A stretch of 64,000 bases of DNA. It comes from Physcia stellaris. Taxonomy: Eukaryota > Ascomycota > Lecanoromycetes > Caliciales > Physciaceae. The stretch's first letter is position 1. Each line of letters begins with the position of its first letter. The notes under the pieces are model-generated. The model was given only the letters and a program-made list of their open reading frames with translations. It did no database searches and was not told the origin of the DNA. Where the stretch lies: the NCBI GenBank assembly GCA_018902385.1, contig JABSSW010000083.1, positions 41,802-105,801 on the forward strand. The letters run 5' to 3'. This document shows positions 36,939-48,532 of this stretch, piece by piece. The translations under genes and the position numbers were made by a program.

Positions 36939-37682
36939 ATTCAAGCATATTCCTGGGTCAAGCCTTACACTGCAAGAATGCTGTGATGCAGTCTGATACT
37001 TTCGTGCCGTTGCTATTCAACAGTGTGGTTCCCAAACTGCTTCTATCTAGAAACCTGTCAGAAACAGCATGTGGAGATTTTTTAAAGAAATCATCCCGTG
37101 GTCTGGCGAGGTGTGATTCACGGATTGCTACTATAGTAGAATTCCCAATCCAGTAAGGGTCAAGAAAACATGGCAGTGCCAGTGATTTTCCATTGAAAGG
37201 AATTCTATAACCTGCTTCTTAGTGTATCTCTCTGTCACAACGGGAGACGTTGGCTGATGAAATGTACCAAAGTATTTTGCACTCACCTTGAAGTGGTCCA
37301 CGGGGAGGGGTTGCAGTACTTGCAAGCATGACAGCAATGTAATCGAAGGTAAGATCAGTTCATTGGAAATATCCGAGGCAATTGTTTTGGTTCTAAAGGA
37401 AGTTTGCTTGATCAATCTCAACAAACGAGTCCCATGTTCAGTACAGAAAGGTTCCAAGATCTCGATGAGTACAACATTCTCGTCACTACTCGTCACTTAC
37501 TCCCCGCAGATAACAGTCCTTCGACGCCATTTAATTGTATATTGTCTTGAAGCATTACAGCCTAGAAGAGTCTGGTAGTCGGTTGGAAACTAAGAAAGTA
37601 TGGTACTAGGTAGGACACTGAATGTCTCAAGCGTCGTTTGAATGGAATTTCTGGTTGCCTCAAGTTCTAAATTAGGATGTCT
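36939..37682. other. Convergent intergenic region
   Basis: These 744 bp lie between the 3' ends of the Kelch gene and the decarboxylase pseudogene. Short frames exist on both strands but show no conserved motif. Nothing further is seen. Confidence 0.55.
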
Positions 37683-39731
37683 TCATTTACTTATTACATC
37701 CTCTATCACATCTCGAACGATCTTCATATCCCGCTCGGGATCAACTTGCCAATTGGAGACCGCGATCCGACTTGCGGGCTCATCCTGTTCGGGGTCCGAA
37801 GTCAGCATTCCTAGTCCAGAGTATAACAGCATTTTATAGCGTGGTCTCATGCAGGCCATTATTGTAACATATCTCATAATACCCAGCCAAATTGTAGAAA
37901 GGAATAAAGCCATCAGAAAGACTTACTCGCCACACTGTCCCAGAGACATACATTCTCGCACTGGCGTTGATGCGGCCCACGAGCTCAGCATTCAGCTTTG
38001 GATTTTTGGCTCGGAATAGAACCACAATGAAGATTTCCGTTCCGATGCCATCTTCTCGTGTTAGCTGTTCGGGTAAAAGTTCCAAAGCCGGATGGTCATG
38101 AATGAATGCAGCGGCAAGTCGCGCGAACCGGATTTACCTGATTAACATATCCCTACAATTACGGATCCACAGCTGAGCAAGAGACTATACGATCGCTAGA
38201 GGCTTCATACCTATACCCTCGTCGACCATAAGCCATCAATGAAGCATAAACCGGGAGACCTCTAAAGCGACGCGAATTTTCGATCCCAGCGTCGAGCGGT
38301 GACGCAATTCTTGCAGCCCCTGAAGCGTTGAAATTTAGGTACGCCGCATTCGGGTTATGTAGAACTTGTTGTAATAAGTCTTTGTGACGACAAAAGAAAA
38401 AGCCGCAATCGTAAGGGACATTAAGAAGTTTGTGCGCATCGCCGGTGATGCTATCCGCGAGCTCGAGCGCATCAGCACCAGATCGTACTCGACCAAATTC
38501 TGGACCGTCCTCCAGCATCCGAGCAAAAAGGCCGAATGCTGCAATGCAGATCAGCTGAAGAAACACAGAAATGCTCGTGAACCAGCCTACCGCCGTCAAT
38601 ATGTATCCACGCGCCATGTTTGTCACATAAAGCTCTGATACATTCAATTTCACTGTAGCCGTGAGTGGCGAACAGGCCGGTGTTGACTTCGCCACATGAC
38701 AGGGCTACAATAGACACGGTATTCTGGCGCTTAAGGTGGTCCTCAAGGACCGCGAGATTGAATTCAAGGGACTCTTTTGAAACTCCAACATCAATGACGC
38801 AGGACCTACCTAAACCTACTATACTACTTGCTTTAAGCAGAGAAGAATGGTACTGAGGACCTGAATACAATCAATGTCGGCAGCTCGACAGGCCGCTAGG
38901 AGGCCGTTGTCCCCAACGGATTCTGATTTGGCACCAGTCGTCCGCTTTTTGATAGTTTCGTTAACAATGTATTCCCGGCCACAAAGCAGACCCAGAATAT
39001 TGCTGGCTGTTGCTCCAGTTGAGAAAGTACGGCCAGACCATATACTGGCGTCTAATCTGAGGAGGTCAAGCAGGAGACAGAGTGCGTTATTCTCGACGGT
39101 GGTAGTAATGCTCTGATCCGGCAAATGCACAGAGACATTTTGATCGTAGGCGCTCACAATAGAGTCTGCAACCCTGGCTGCTGGGTTCGCACCACCGGTC
39201 TGTTGGATATTTCATCATTAGTGTTGCTAGAATGGGGTAGGTGTTGCATTGTAAAACATGTCCTGACCAGGACGCTCTCATAACACGTCTCGTAAACACA
39301 GAGAAGGTCTTGAGAACGGAATAAGTGGTCTAAAAAGACCTACGACGAAGCCATAATAATTAGCCGATAAACTTGAGCCATTGCTGATCGAATGCCTTCA
39401 GTTAGCACGGCTTCGCTATATGTCTGAGTTGGGCTGTAGCAAGCTGGATTGGGGAGAAGGATTATTTACGATTGATAATGACGCCTGCAGGGGGACAGTG
39501 CGTGTCACGATGACGGTCAACTACCTACAGAGCTGGAGCAATCGTGTGCAATAAATGGTTCGTTGTCTCTGCTATGCCACATCCGTGGTCGGGCAGCGTC
39601 GTTATTAACTCAGAAGCCTTTTCCTGCAGGACTGAAACGGCGGGTAGAGTCCCATGCTCGTGGCTTGACCACAAACTCAGGATATGCTGATGAGAGCGCT
39701 CGAATGAAGCAGTGTCTTGAGAGTGATCCAT
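37683..39731 (-). pseudogene. PLP-dependent (group II) amino acid decarboxylase, disrupted
   Basis: The family removes the carboxyl group of an amino acid (aromatic L-amino acids, glutamate or diaminobutyrate in relatives); the substrate cannot be told. Exons on the minus strand: 39,731-39,529; 39,383-39,344; 39,199-38,591; 38,538-38,211; 38,152-37,927; 37,784-37,683. Conserved parts are LSANYYGFV, a TGATASNILGL segment, HGAWIHIDG, and DAHKLLNVPYDCG with the PLP-binding lysine. The end holds SRIAVSNWQVD. Two lesions are visible. Near 38,850 the frame shifts (five bases appear missing before HSSLLKASSIVGLGRS). At 38,134-38,136 an in-frame TAA stands where CAA would give Gln (MLIR-stop-IRFARLAAAF). 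Splice sites and most motifs are intact, so decay looks recent. Sequencing error could explain one lesion but hardly both. Confidence 0.82.
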
Positions 39732-39970
39732 TCTACCCAGTAATGTTTGCCGTTCATCACGTAAATATCACACTGTACGGGTGGCTGATGACCTAAAGAG
39801 AGTTTCCGTATTATAATGGGAGTGAGTGAAACCAAACAAAATCAAGACAACAGTATGATTCCAGAGTACTCGTACGTCGTACGATGATGCCCTTAGTCGT
39901 GGCACAGTCAAAATATTTAACTTACATACATGTATGCTGCTAGGCGCCCCGACAGACGCCTTGCGCCTCG
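39732..39970. promoter_or_regulatory. Divergent promoter, decarboxylase relic / conserved unknown gene
   Basis: The 239 bp between the start codons contain a few short palindromes (gtacgtcgtac near 39,870) but no site I can assign. Confidence 0.45.
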
Positions 39971-42273
39971 TTGATGAATCTCGCCAATCAATCGCTAATC
40001 GTGAATGGTGCCCTTCATGAAGTCGTGCAGAGATCAAGCACTCGGCATTACCCTCCCTCATCGCCGCTACTTGTCACATTCAACGCACCTCTCGCGAGCG
40101 TGGGTATCTCTACACCTACAATATCCATGTCCGACCTAGATCCGCTGACGGCCGTCAACGGGTCGAACACGCCACAAAGTCATTTAACTACTCAACTGCA
40201 GCAGGAGCTCACGGCCTGCCTTGATCATCCAAGCTCGACCAGCACCGTCGAAAAGCTGAAACCGTTCTCCGTGGCCAGCATACCGCGGCCATGGACATCA
40301 CACGATACCACCCGTACTCGATCAAGGCTGTCACCTTCACCAACCTTCAATGAGAAATCAGCATACTCAAAAGATGACACCTACGCCATCCCGAGTCCGA
40401 TTACTCCTCGAAGGTCGACCTTCTCTTCTCGAGGCCTTAGCTTGCAGATGCCGCCTCGCGACGTCAGCAGTACTTCTACCGCCAATTTAACAAAGCGCAT
40501 CCCTCAGTCACCCAAGCTCGAATCACCTACTTCGTATACGTATCCGGCATCTGCACTTCCGCGTCGGTCAAGAGGAATGGACTTCTCAAGGGCCTGCACA
40601 AATCTCCACCACTCTACGCTGGCAGAGTCTTCTCCTGACTCGTCGCCGACTGTCAGTGGAAGAGGCATGATGATTCCATCTCGGAAAGGACTCTTCAATG
40701 CTTTCTCAACGTCCAATCCTCCAGACTCGCCTGGCAGCGGACTGAACCCTACGTGGTCTACGACGGCTCATCATGAAAAGGGTCTATCAAGCTCAGTCGG
40801 CAGTAGCAGCTTCATGGATTATAACTCTGGAAGCTCATCGTCCGATGACAATCCTATGGTTGGCGAAGACGAGGAGGAGGATAGCATCCATAACACTTCA
40901 CAAGCCTATAGCCTTGGGTCCAGCGCTACGAACGCATTCGGTATATATGCTCCAAGTCCACGCGGTGATGGAGTAGGGGGTTTTGCAGTGCCGGCGGCGA
41001 GGCTAATGAGCTATCAACGAGCAAGATTACACAAGGGGAGATCCAGAAAGAGTTCTGGTAGCACTAGTACACACAGTTCGATGCCTAGCCCAGGTCCATC
41101 TTCTCCGCCATTGCTGCGGAGCATCGAAAGTGGCAATACCGCGGGATATTTCTTCAAAGATCCTTTGAAGAAGGAGATTGATTCACGCCGCGAAAGTCTT
41201 AGCCTTGGGACTACCGAGCTGCAATTATCGGACTTTGAAGAAAGTGATGAAGGAAGCACGCTCAGGATTAGTCCACATGAGATCGGGATAGCTAGTACGC
41301 CGCTTACACCTACTGTAGACGAGCGAAGAAGTGTGATTCGAAAGGCCGTTACCAGGCGAGGCAACTTGTTGGTCAGTACCAAACCTTTCAGGTTCTTGTG
41401 AGCTCTGCGAAAAAGCTAACGCACGCGGCTTAGCCGAAATCGAAGAATTTTGCCCGAATTAAGGCGGCGCTCCAAGAGGAGGGCGCTCCCGTTGATACTG
41501 AAGTCAGGCGTGAGGCCGAAGTCATTCGACAAGTTCGAGAAAGTGATGGCGACGCTGACTTGTCCCTACAACCACCATCTCACCCCAACACTACTGCCTC
41601 TTCACCGAGCATCCTTGCGACCGCAGGACAAGTGGACGGCCTTGAGGACATTCCTGAGGATGTTACAATGGGTAGTGAATCTGCGAGTAGGCGATCCTCT
41701 AGTACCTTCTCGCATCAGGCTTCTAGGAATTCAGCAGGCTTAAATTTCTGGAACCAGTTCGATGATCGAAGGATGAGAACGCCCCCTCCACTCCTAGTCC
41801 CCCGCGGTAGTTCATCGGGCATCAGCGACGACGTCAGCATGGACACGCCAATGTCTTCCATTCATTCGATCCCAGCCCATCAGGTCACTGCAAAGCATCT
41901 CCATACGTCAGAGTCATCTTCCACTTTGCCCCAGCAATTTTCCAACCTCACTGACCCTCCGCGAAAGGGGAACAAGCGTATGCGTGACGATGACTTCGAT
42001 CCTCATTACTTCAAGCGTCGAGCTGTTTCACCTGGCATGAGTTTGCAGAACAGTCCCATCATGCCTCAGTCTCCGCAGGGTGGATGGTGGACCCAGGCGG
42101 GCAAACCAAATCGGGAGTCGCCCCATGCCCAAATAATAGGGGAGAGAGTTAGTAGTGGCGGCAGCAGCTCTAGCAGCGCAGGTGCTCCCTCGGGAACCCC
42201 CAAACGTGTCGGTCTGCAAGGCATGACAGACACGCACGATGCAATAATGAAGATGAACCTTGACGAGCATTGA
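39971..42273 (+). CDS. Conserved low-complexity fungal protein, function unknown
   Basis: Two exons, 39,971-41,371 and 41,434-42,273, are joined by a 62-nt intron (GTCAGT donor, GCTAAC branch site, TTAG acceptor). This restores RRGNLL|PKSKNFARIKAAL in frame. The product is 746 aa from the first ATG or 694 aa from ATG 40,127 (MSDLDPLTAV), which looks the better start. Most of the chain is Ser/Pro-rich and probably disordered, with many SP/TP sites. One block stands out: from about SVIRKAVTRRGNLL through ARIKAALQEEGAPVDTEV to REAEVIRQVRESD, highly charged and likely helical. A KRMRDDDFDPHYFKRRAVSP segment near the C-terminus could be a nuclear localisation signal. I cannot name the family; a regulatory nuclear role is inference. 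Confidence 0.8.
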
Positions 42274-42696
42274 AGTGGGGATAGTGTCCTGAACTAGATA
42301 TTGGCGTCTCATTCAGGTTTAATTGGATGTGCATGACGACGATACCCAATAGTGCTGAGCTGTGTTTTGCGAGCTCTGAGCATCGGTGGCGTCTGTCTTG
42401 ACTTTGGAGAGGTGTTTCTGTAGATTAAACGCGAGAGCAGTCTCCCTCATGCCATGTACTGTATTTAGCATACCTCTACGGTGCCTACACGCCGAATTGT
42501 AATAATTGTTTCGGACAACGTTTTATTGCTTAGATTTAAAGCGTTCCACAAGCTCCTTCTTCCTACTCTTCATCCGCTTCCTCGTCTATGAACCAAACCC
42601 GCAGAGTCGGACGGCGCTCTTCACCTTGAGCTACCTTGGGTAACATAAAGCATCGAGAGCATTATTGGTTGATGCGGTGTCCCTCGCACCCCAGAA
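42274..42696. promoter_or_regulatory. Intergenic region, upstream of capping protein alpha
   Basis: These 423 bp lie between two plus-strand genes. They must hold the 3' end of the upstream gene and the promoter of the capping protein gene. No specific motif was identified. Confidence 0.5.
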
Positions 42697-43938
42697 ATGG
42701 CCACAAACAACGCAGCTGCTGTCTCAGCTTTCATCGAGGGCGTCCCGCCGGGAGAGGTATCGTCTTCACAATCCATCGTACCAGTCCTTTCGGTCTAATC
42801 AAAGGTGCAGCTCAATGATGTAGTAGCAGGTACATCGAACCTTCTGAAACAAACAATTTGAAGGGAGCTTCGCAGCTCATACCTCAGCAGATATCAAGGC
42901 CCTTACGGCTGACGACTTCAGCCTGCTGCAATCGGCCCAAAGTGCGTTCAAGAAGTACAACGAAGAGCAATTAGCGACCATAAAGCTCCCAGGTAGCGAT
43001 CAAGATGTATGCCATGAAGGTGTCTGGAGCACTTGCGTTGGTCCGGAAACTTATAGTTCAAGAGCAGGTTCTCGTCAGCTCGTATAATTTCTTAGGCAAC
43101 GATAGGTACTATGATGTGGAAAGCTCAAGCTCGTTCATCTTCGACCACATCGCACAGGTGGGTTGATCAGGTTCGTGGGTGAGCGCTTGATACTAAGGGC
43201 AATGCAGAAGGCATCGTCTGTGGAGTCCTACAGCGTTGAGTCTCGACACATTGACCTTGTGTAGGTACCTCAAAAGATCTAATTATCATTAGGTTCTAGA
43301 TGTGTAGCTAACACCCGGCTCACAGTAAAACTCTATCGAAATCGATGTCCATCCACGCTCGCGAGCATTTCCCGTCATCAACCTTCTCCGTTTGCCCGAC
43401 TTCTTCAGACTCCTCCATTGCCATATCATTGGTCGCAAACAAATACTCTCCTTCGAACTTCTGGTATATACTCGCTTCGTACTTGGTCTCGGCGATGAAA
43501 ATACTAAAGAGCAATGCTATAGGAATGGCCGATGGCGCTCTACCTATTTTCTCGACCCATCATCTTCTACTCTATCAGGGAGCATCAAAGTGGACGTTCA
43601 TTACTACGAAGATGGCAACGTACGCCTGACTACCTCGAAACCTATTCCTAGTGTATCAGTCGCGGGGTCGGCAACAGGGTCCGAAGTAATTAAGCAAGTT
43701 GCACAGATAGAAAAGAAGTATCAGGAGGAATTGAACAGGAGTTTCACAGCATTAAGTGAGGGTACTTTCAAAGGCTTAAGGCGACAGTTGCCAGTCACAC
43801 GACAGAAAGTTGAATGGGAGAAGGTTGGTGGATATCGGGTAAGACCATGCATCCTTTTGCCTTCTGCACAAAACGTAGTACCGGATGCTAATCACGCTAC
43901 AGCTGGGTCAAGACATCGGTGGCGGTAGGCAACGGTAG
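42697..43938 (+). CDS. CAP1: F-actin-capping protein subunit alpha
   Basis: The alpha subunit dimerises with beta (Cap2) and caps actin filament barbed ends at cortical patches. Eight exons: 42,697-42,756; 42,811-42,829; 42,891-43,006; 43,068-43,157; 43,208-43,260; 43,326-43,463; 43,523-43,838; 43,903-43,938, giving 275 residues, the normal family length. Family hallmarks are SLLQSAQSAFKKYNEEQ, NDRYYDVESSSSFIFDH, the NGRWRSTY box, KVDVHYYEDGNVRL, and the C-terminal LRRQLPVTRQKVEWEKVGGYR then LGQDIGGG. Exon 2 is a micro-exon of 19 nt, needed to restore GELNDVVADIKAL. Seven introns in a 1.2-kb gene is dense compared with neighbours. Each junction has GT-AG ends and correct phase. Confidence 0.94.
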
Positions 43939-44235
43939 CACGAATGGGATGGCTCAATTAGTGTGTAGCTTATGAAAAGATTATCGGAAATGACCCTTGA
44001 CGGATCAGCGTTGGCCGACTGTCTAGGCTTAATGGCCATTTACTATGGACGCAATGCTCACTCCAGCCACTGAAATTCATAGACCCATCCGTCTTATTGG
44101 CTGTTGCGAGCCAGGGAGCGTAGAACTCTGACCGATGCATCCTGACTGTCGATATTGACTCATCCGTATCAGCATGAATCTTCCGTCATCGCTTACAACA
44201 TCTTCTGATTGCGGAGTACAGCCGCTTGAACAAGG
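43939..44235. other. Convergent intergenic region
   Basis: These 297 bp lie between the capping protein gene and the deubiquitinase 3' ends. No gene is seen. Confidence 0.6.
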
Positions 44236-47200
44236 TCACCGGGCTGGTGCCCTGATGTAAAACACTAGGTAGGCTTGCTCGTTCTGTAGCCGTTGCTCTG
44301 GTCTTAGCTTTGCTGGCTCGAAATCCGACGAAAACTCATCATCAAACTTTCGCCAACAACTCCGTGCATAGTCTCTGACTAGAGCTATGTAATGTCCTCC
44401 GCTCAAAGAAGTACCTAGATGTCGCATCACAGCGTAGCAATCATAAACGTAAGGGGGCGTTACTGCTGGGTCGCCGCTCTCAGCGTTCGAGGTTGCCTCT
44501 TTTGTGTTCGGTGCTGGAGAAGGAAGCATATAAGGTTCGATGTTAAGCTGATGAAGCGGGAAGTTGATTGGCGTGTGTACCTTTCTGGCCGTTTCATTCT
44601 TTGACGCGGAGAAGCGCTTAAAGTGTACCACTAAGACCTTCGGCGCTCGTGTTATAGTGATCTGCTTGGTCGCCTCCCGTTCACACTCGCAGTATGGACA
44701 CTTCCAGAGCTCACCACGGCCGAGCTTTTCCTCCTTGCAGTAACTTCGCAGGCAATCGTGGATATCGCCTTTGCCAGAGCGAGGGATTTCGACACTTATC
44801 GAATAGAATGCCTCGTGCGTTGTTGATGTGTGTTTACAAGTCGTGCACCGAAGCTTGCTAGCATGCTGACCGGCGAAAAGGTCCGAGATATAGGACTGTT
44901 CGCGATGCGTATACCTTGACCATTCAGTCGCTGATACATAATGTGGAGACAGCCTCTCGCGGTACAATTCTTGCTCTGTGGTCAGAGGCAGAAGCTGCGA
45001 ACGGTGCCAGTTTGAATTCAGATCTTCGTGCAGGCAATCGACAAGGAAGTCGAAGAACTCCTTAGCATCCTGTTGTCTGTCAACACCCCATTCGTTGTTC
45101 AGACGGGCACAGAATTTGCGGAAAGAGGCAGGCTTTATTGCTTTCTTGTCGCCGCGCCACAGATCACGTATGAGATTAGCGTAGATCTCAGGCATGATGC
45201 CTTGAGATCCTTTCCAATTCTTCTGGGTCAAGTCTCGCCACTTATCATCGAGGAAGAAGTGAGACAAGGGTAGCGTAGCGATTAGACATTGTATAGTCGC
45301 ATTCATGTAGCAAGTTACGCTAAAGTTGACTAGACCTGTTCGTGGAAGCTTTCGGTGGTGGGAAACAGCTCTTCCGGTGTACAAAGGAGGTTGCACTGAC
45401 GAGACCTGGCGAGAGGTCGGCGAAAACGGAGACGATTCCCGTTCAGACACCCCACTGTAACTGGGACGAGGAACCGCAGGAGGCGGTCGAGACGGAACAC
45501 TGGGCATTGATGGTGCTATCCTTGACGGTTGAGGCGGCAGGGGAGGTCGAGAGGAGGCCGTCATCGATTGTTGCATACCAGGATGTTCTGGGAATCTCCG
45601 CAGAAATTCGTCATAGCTATGCACGAAAGGAGACGGCGGCTCCTGGGATTGTGAAGTAGTTGAGTCTGTGTCGCTGTCACTTTGTGCGTGAGCATAGTCA
45701 GCGGACTGGACCCCCTCCGTCCTGGCTTTTTCCAGCCAAGTCTTTTCCTCGTCTGCGTTCAAAGGGTTATACTCTCGTAACCTTCGTCTGCGGACCTCCA
45801 AACTTGAATTTGCACTAGCCATTCGCACTCTACCGATCGGACGACCTGGCCGTCCGGTGGGGTTCTGTGCGCGCGCCGATGCCGATAATGCAGCAGTCTG
45901 AGACATAGCAAGACTCTGTGGTGTCATCAGATCCATCCATGCTTCTAAGCCACCTATCAAGAGAAGAGGGCGATGTCGTAGTGGCTTGTCAATATTGAAT
46001 TCGTATAGGCAGTCATACAAGGCCCTCAACGTCGAAGAGTCATGATCCGTTGGAGGTCTGTCCAGGAACCTGTCCGAACGTGTCTTCTGATCGTAGTAGA
46101 CCACAAAATCGAATTCGTTCCTGCGTTGGAAAAGGCTCTGTTCGGCTTGGGGAGATATGACTAGACGATCCTCAAGCTCATCCGCTGACATACCCAATCT
46201 CAAACCCACCGGTTCTATGCACATAACGGATGTGGCGAAGATATGACCTTCGTCATAATTTTGACGATTTCGGACATCGATGACTAAGATATTCGAAGAT
46301 CGCAAGCATTCTTTCAGTCCCATTGCGGTTATAGTTCTGGTAGTTGAAGCGTTAATAGTTTTTGGGTGCTCCAAAACGTCAGTGACCCTTGTAGTCGATG
46401 CGACAGTGGCTTGAGATCTCTGTACGCGTGTGTCTGAAGCATTTAGTCTTACCTTTGGGTTGGCGATACTGTGTTCTGAGTTCCGTGATGAAAATCTCGA
46501 GATGGCCGAAAGATCGCTAGTAGCTATGGGTGCAGATCGTCGGTCCTGCTTGTGCTGTAAATTCAACTGTGCGGTCGTAGGACCGCTCCGGGAGGGATCG
46601 TAGGCAGGGCTGGGAGCTCTGGGAAAGGATGCAGCTTGCCTCGTATCAAGTGGTAATTTGGGGGGATGAGGCGGCCTAAGAGCTAAAGGAGGCATTTCAC
46701 GGGGACCATGTGGTCCGCCAGTGGTGGATGTTGTTGTGGAATCAGAGCTTCTGTATTCATGAGGGGCCAGCAGCCCATGAGAACATGTATCGTATTCTGT
46801 AGAAGGTGGTATCAGGACGTTTCCGTTAAGTATAACGTCGTGGGGATCGACTTTCAGTTGTGTCTGTACAACTTTCCGCTGAACCCTGAGCTGTGAAAAT
46901 CGCTGTTCTAGATTATCAGTTGATGAATGAAGTGTCCGGTCTGCGTAGTATTCGCGTGCTTGTAGAGCGTCAGGCTTAGGTCGAACAAATGGTCGATTCC
47001 TACGCACGCTATTGTGATACTGATTTTCCGGTTCGGCTACAGCATAGCTGATGTTGGGACCCAAACCGAGATGGCTATCGCCTCGGTCTAGGAAAAGTTC
47101 ATCCAAATGCCCTCGTGTAGCAGCGACTGGATCATCAGGCATTGAAAGTGGACGCGGAGAGCCTGAGGATAATGCATTTCTGGTTCCACTTCCAGGTAAC

Positions 47201-47851
47201 GAGCTTCGAGCAGCGAGAGACGCAGAGGGTTTGACGCTGCTTCTCTCGTTGTCTTCCACAATCATGGCGCGAATCTCCAAGAACATAGCATTCTGTCCAT
47301 CTGCTTGCTGCTCACAGAGAAATCAGCCTGCAGATCGAAGTGGCGAGGTCCACCAAGATCGGGCAAACCCTACGATCATGGTGAGTACGCAGGTAAGGTT
47401 CTTAGACTTACTTTACGGGTTGAGATGTATGATCGATACCAATCACGGCTGTCATTGCTCATTGAAGGAAAGTCTCGATGGCGAGGTATGAGATGCACCA
47501 AAATATCGCAGCTGACCATGTACTGGACATAAGCACGATCAATCTGCTTGAAATCAACCATGGAGTCCGCTTGCGTCGCCGCCCGCTGCGCACGATTCAA
47601 CAAGGTGCGGATCTAGCACCCCATCAATCAGCCCCAGATTTTTCAAGGTGGATCAAAACCGAGATAGACCGCACCGGGGTATGAATGCCAAGGTCCTTTG
47701 CTTCCGCCTCGGCCTTCGCCTGTAGATCTTTGAGATGCGGGTATCTGGGGTCCGTGGCTCCATCTGCCCTTTGATCTGGAGATTTGCCGATGGGTCCATT
47801 ACCATTGACGTGCTGGGGAATGCCATCATTTGGAGGTGTCCTTGCGACCAT
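44236..47851 (-). CDS. DOA4: Ubiquitin carboxyl-terminal hydrolase, Doa4/Ubp type (rhodanese-USP)
   Basis: This family cleaves ubiquitin from cargo at endosomes before ESCRT-III vesicle budding and so recycles ubiquitin. Exons on the minus strand: 47,851-47,675; 47,612-47,412; 47,307-44,236, giving 1,149 residues. The N-terminal helical part (PYPHL/RYPHLKDLQAKAEAEA, DRAYVQYMVSCDILVHLIP) resembles the MIT-like domain of the family. A rhodanese domain spans about 445-590; its active-site cysteine position reads VVYYDQ, so it should be catalytically dead, as is usual here. A Pro-rich linker (PPLPPQPSRIAPSMP) may bind SH3 partners. The USP domain has the Cys box GLVNFSVTCYMNATIQCL (Cys about 792), CTTCKH and CPYCEC zinc-finger pairs, and the His box SLSGGHYIALV (His about 1,098). 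The gene symbol is by family; paralogues such as Ubp5 are possible. Confidence 0.9.
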
Positions 47852-48532
47852 GGCTATCGGTTCTAGATAGCAAGAGACTCTGGAATCATGCCATAAAGCA
47901 GGCTTTGGTCAATCTGCGAGACGGAATTCATGTCTCCTCAGTGGCTAGGGATCGTAGGAAAGATGCTTCTTCTGGGAGATGGAAGGGCGGCTTCGCAAGC
48001 TCCTCCAAGGCAGACAGAACTACTGATCTTTATGTCTTTTTGATGAATGTAGCGGCTGATACGCTGAAGCGATCAAGGTCGTCAAAAAGCAAGATTGGTC
48101 TCGGTGTTGCTGTGCAAAAGAGCTGCTTTTTACTCGAGGCGAAGTACCTATGTAGCTAGAAGCGTTGATTGATTAGCCGTCATGTCACGTGATCCGACAA
48201 ACCTCGGCGGGAACCTACGATTACCCGTAGTAGTAAGGCTGCATTAGCGGAGCCGCAAGCTATGACGCTCCGGCGTTCGATGAAGCCTGGAATGAATTCT
48301 GTTGGGAGTGTCTGTAGAGTACGAGTACGAGTACATCAACCCTACTGTCACCCTACTGGTAGGCTCTAGGAATTTGGGCAAATCTCGGTATAGCCGCTCA
48401 GCGTCTTCACAGGATCCTCACGCCACCTCCAGCAACTTTCATTCTACTGTGTGACACCCAACACCAAGCAAGGAACACATCCCAGCTACTACTACTAGAA
48501 CCAACCTTGTCGCGTAGTAGCATATTTCTACC
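47852..48532. promoter_or_regulatory. Divergent promoter region, deubiquitinase / VPS27, with an E-box
   Basis: These 681 bp lie between two head-to-head ESCRT-pathway genes. A palindromic E-box TCACGTGA sits within GTCACGTGAT at 48,184-48,193. In fungi such sites bind Cbf1/Pho4-type bHLH factors. The ten bases differ by one from the animal lysosomal CLEAR consensus. A 109-codon open frame at 47,830-48,159 shows no conserved feature and overlaps the deubiquitinase start, so I treat it as non-coding. Short gagtac repeats occur near 48,318-48,335. Confidence 0.55.

Noticed and set aside
38134-38210. Alternative splicing that avoids the stop in the decarboxylase
   Set aside because: Using the next acceptor (AATCAG) still leaves TAA in frame, so the lesion is not removed by that choice.
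47830-48159. Small gene between the deubiquitinase and VPS27
   Set aside because: The 109-codon frame overlaps the deubiquitinase start codon on the opposite strand and has no conserved feature.
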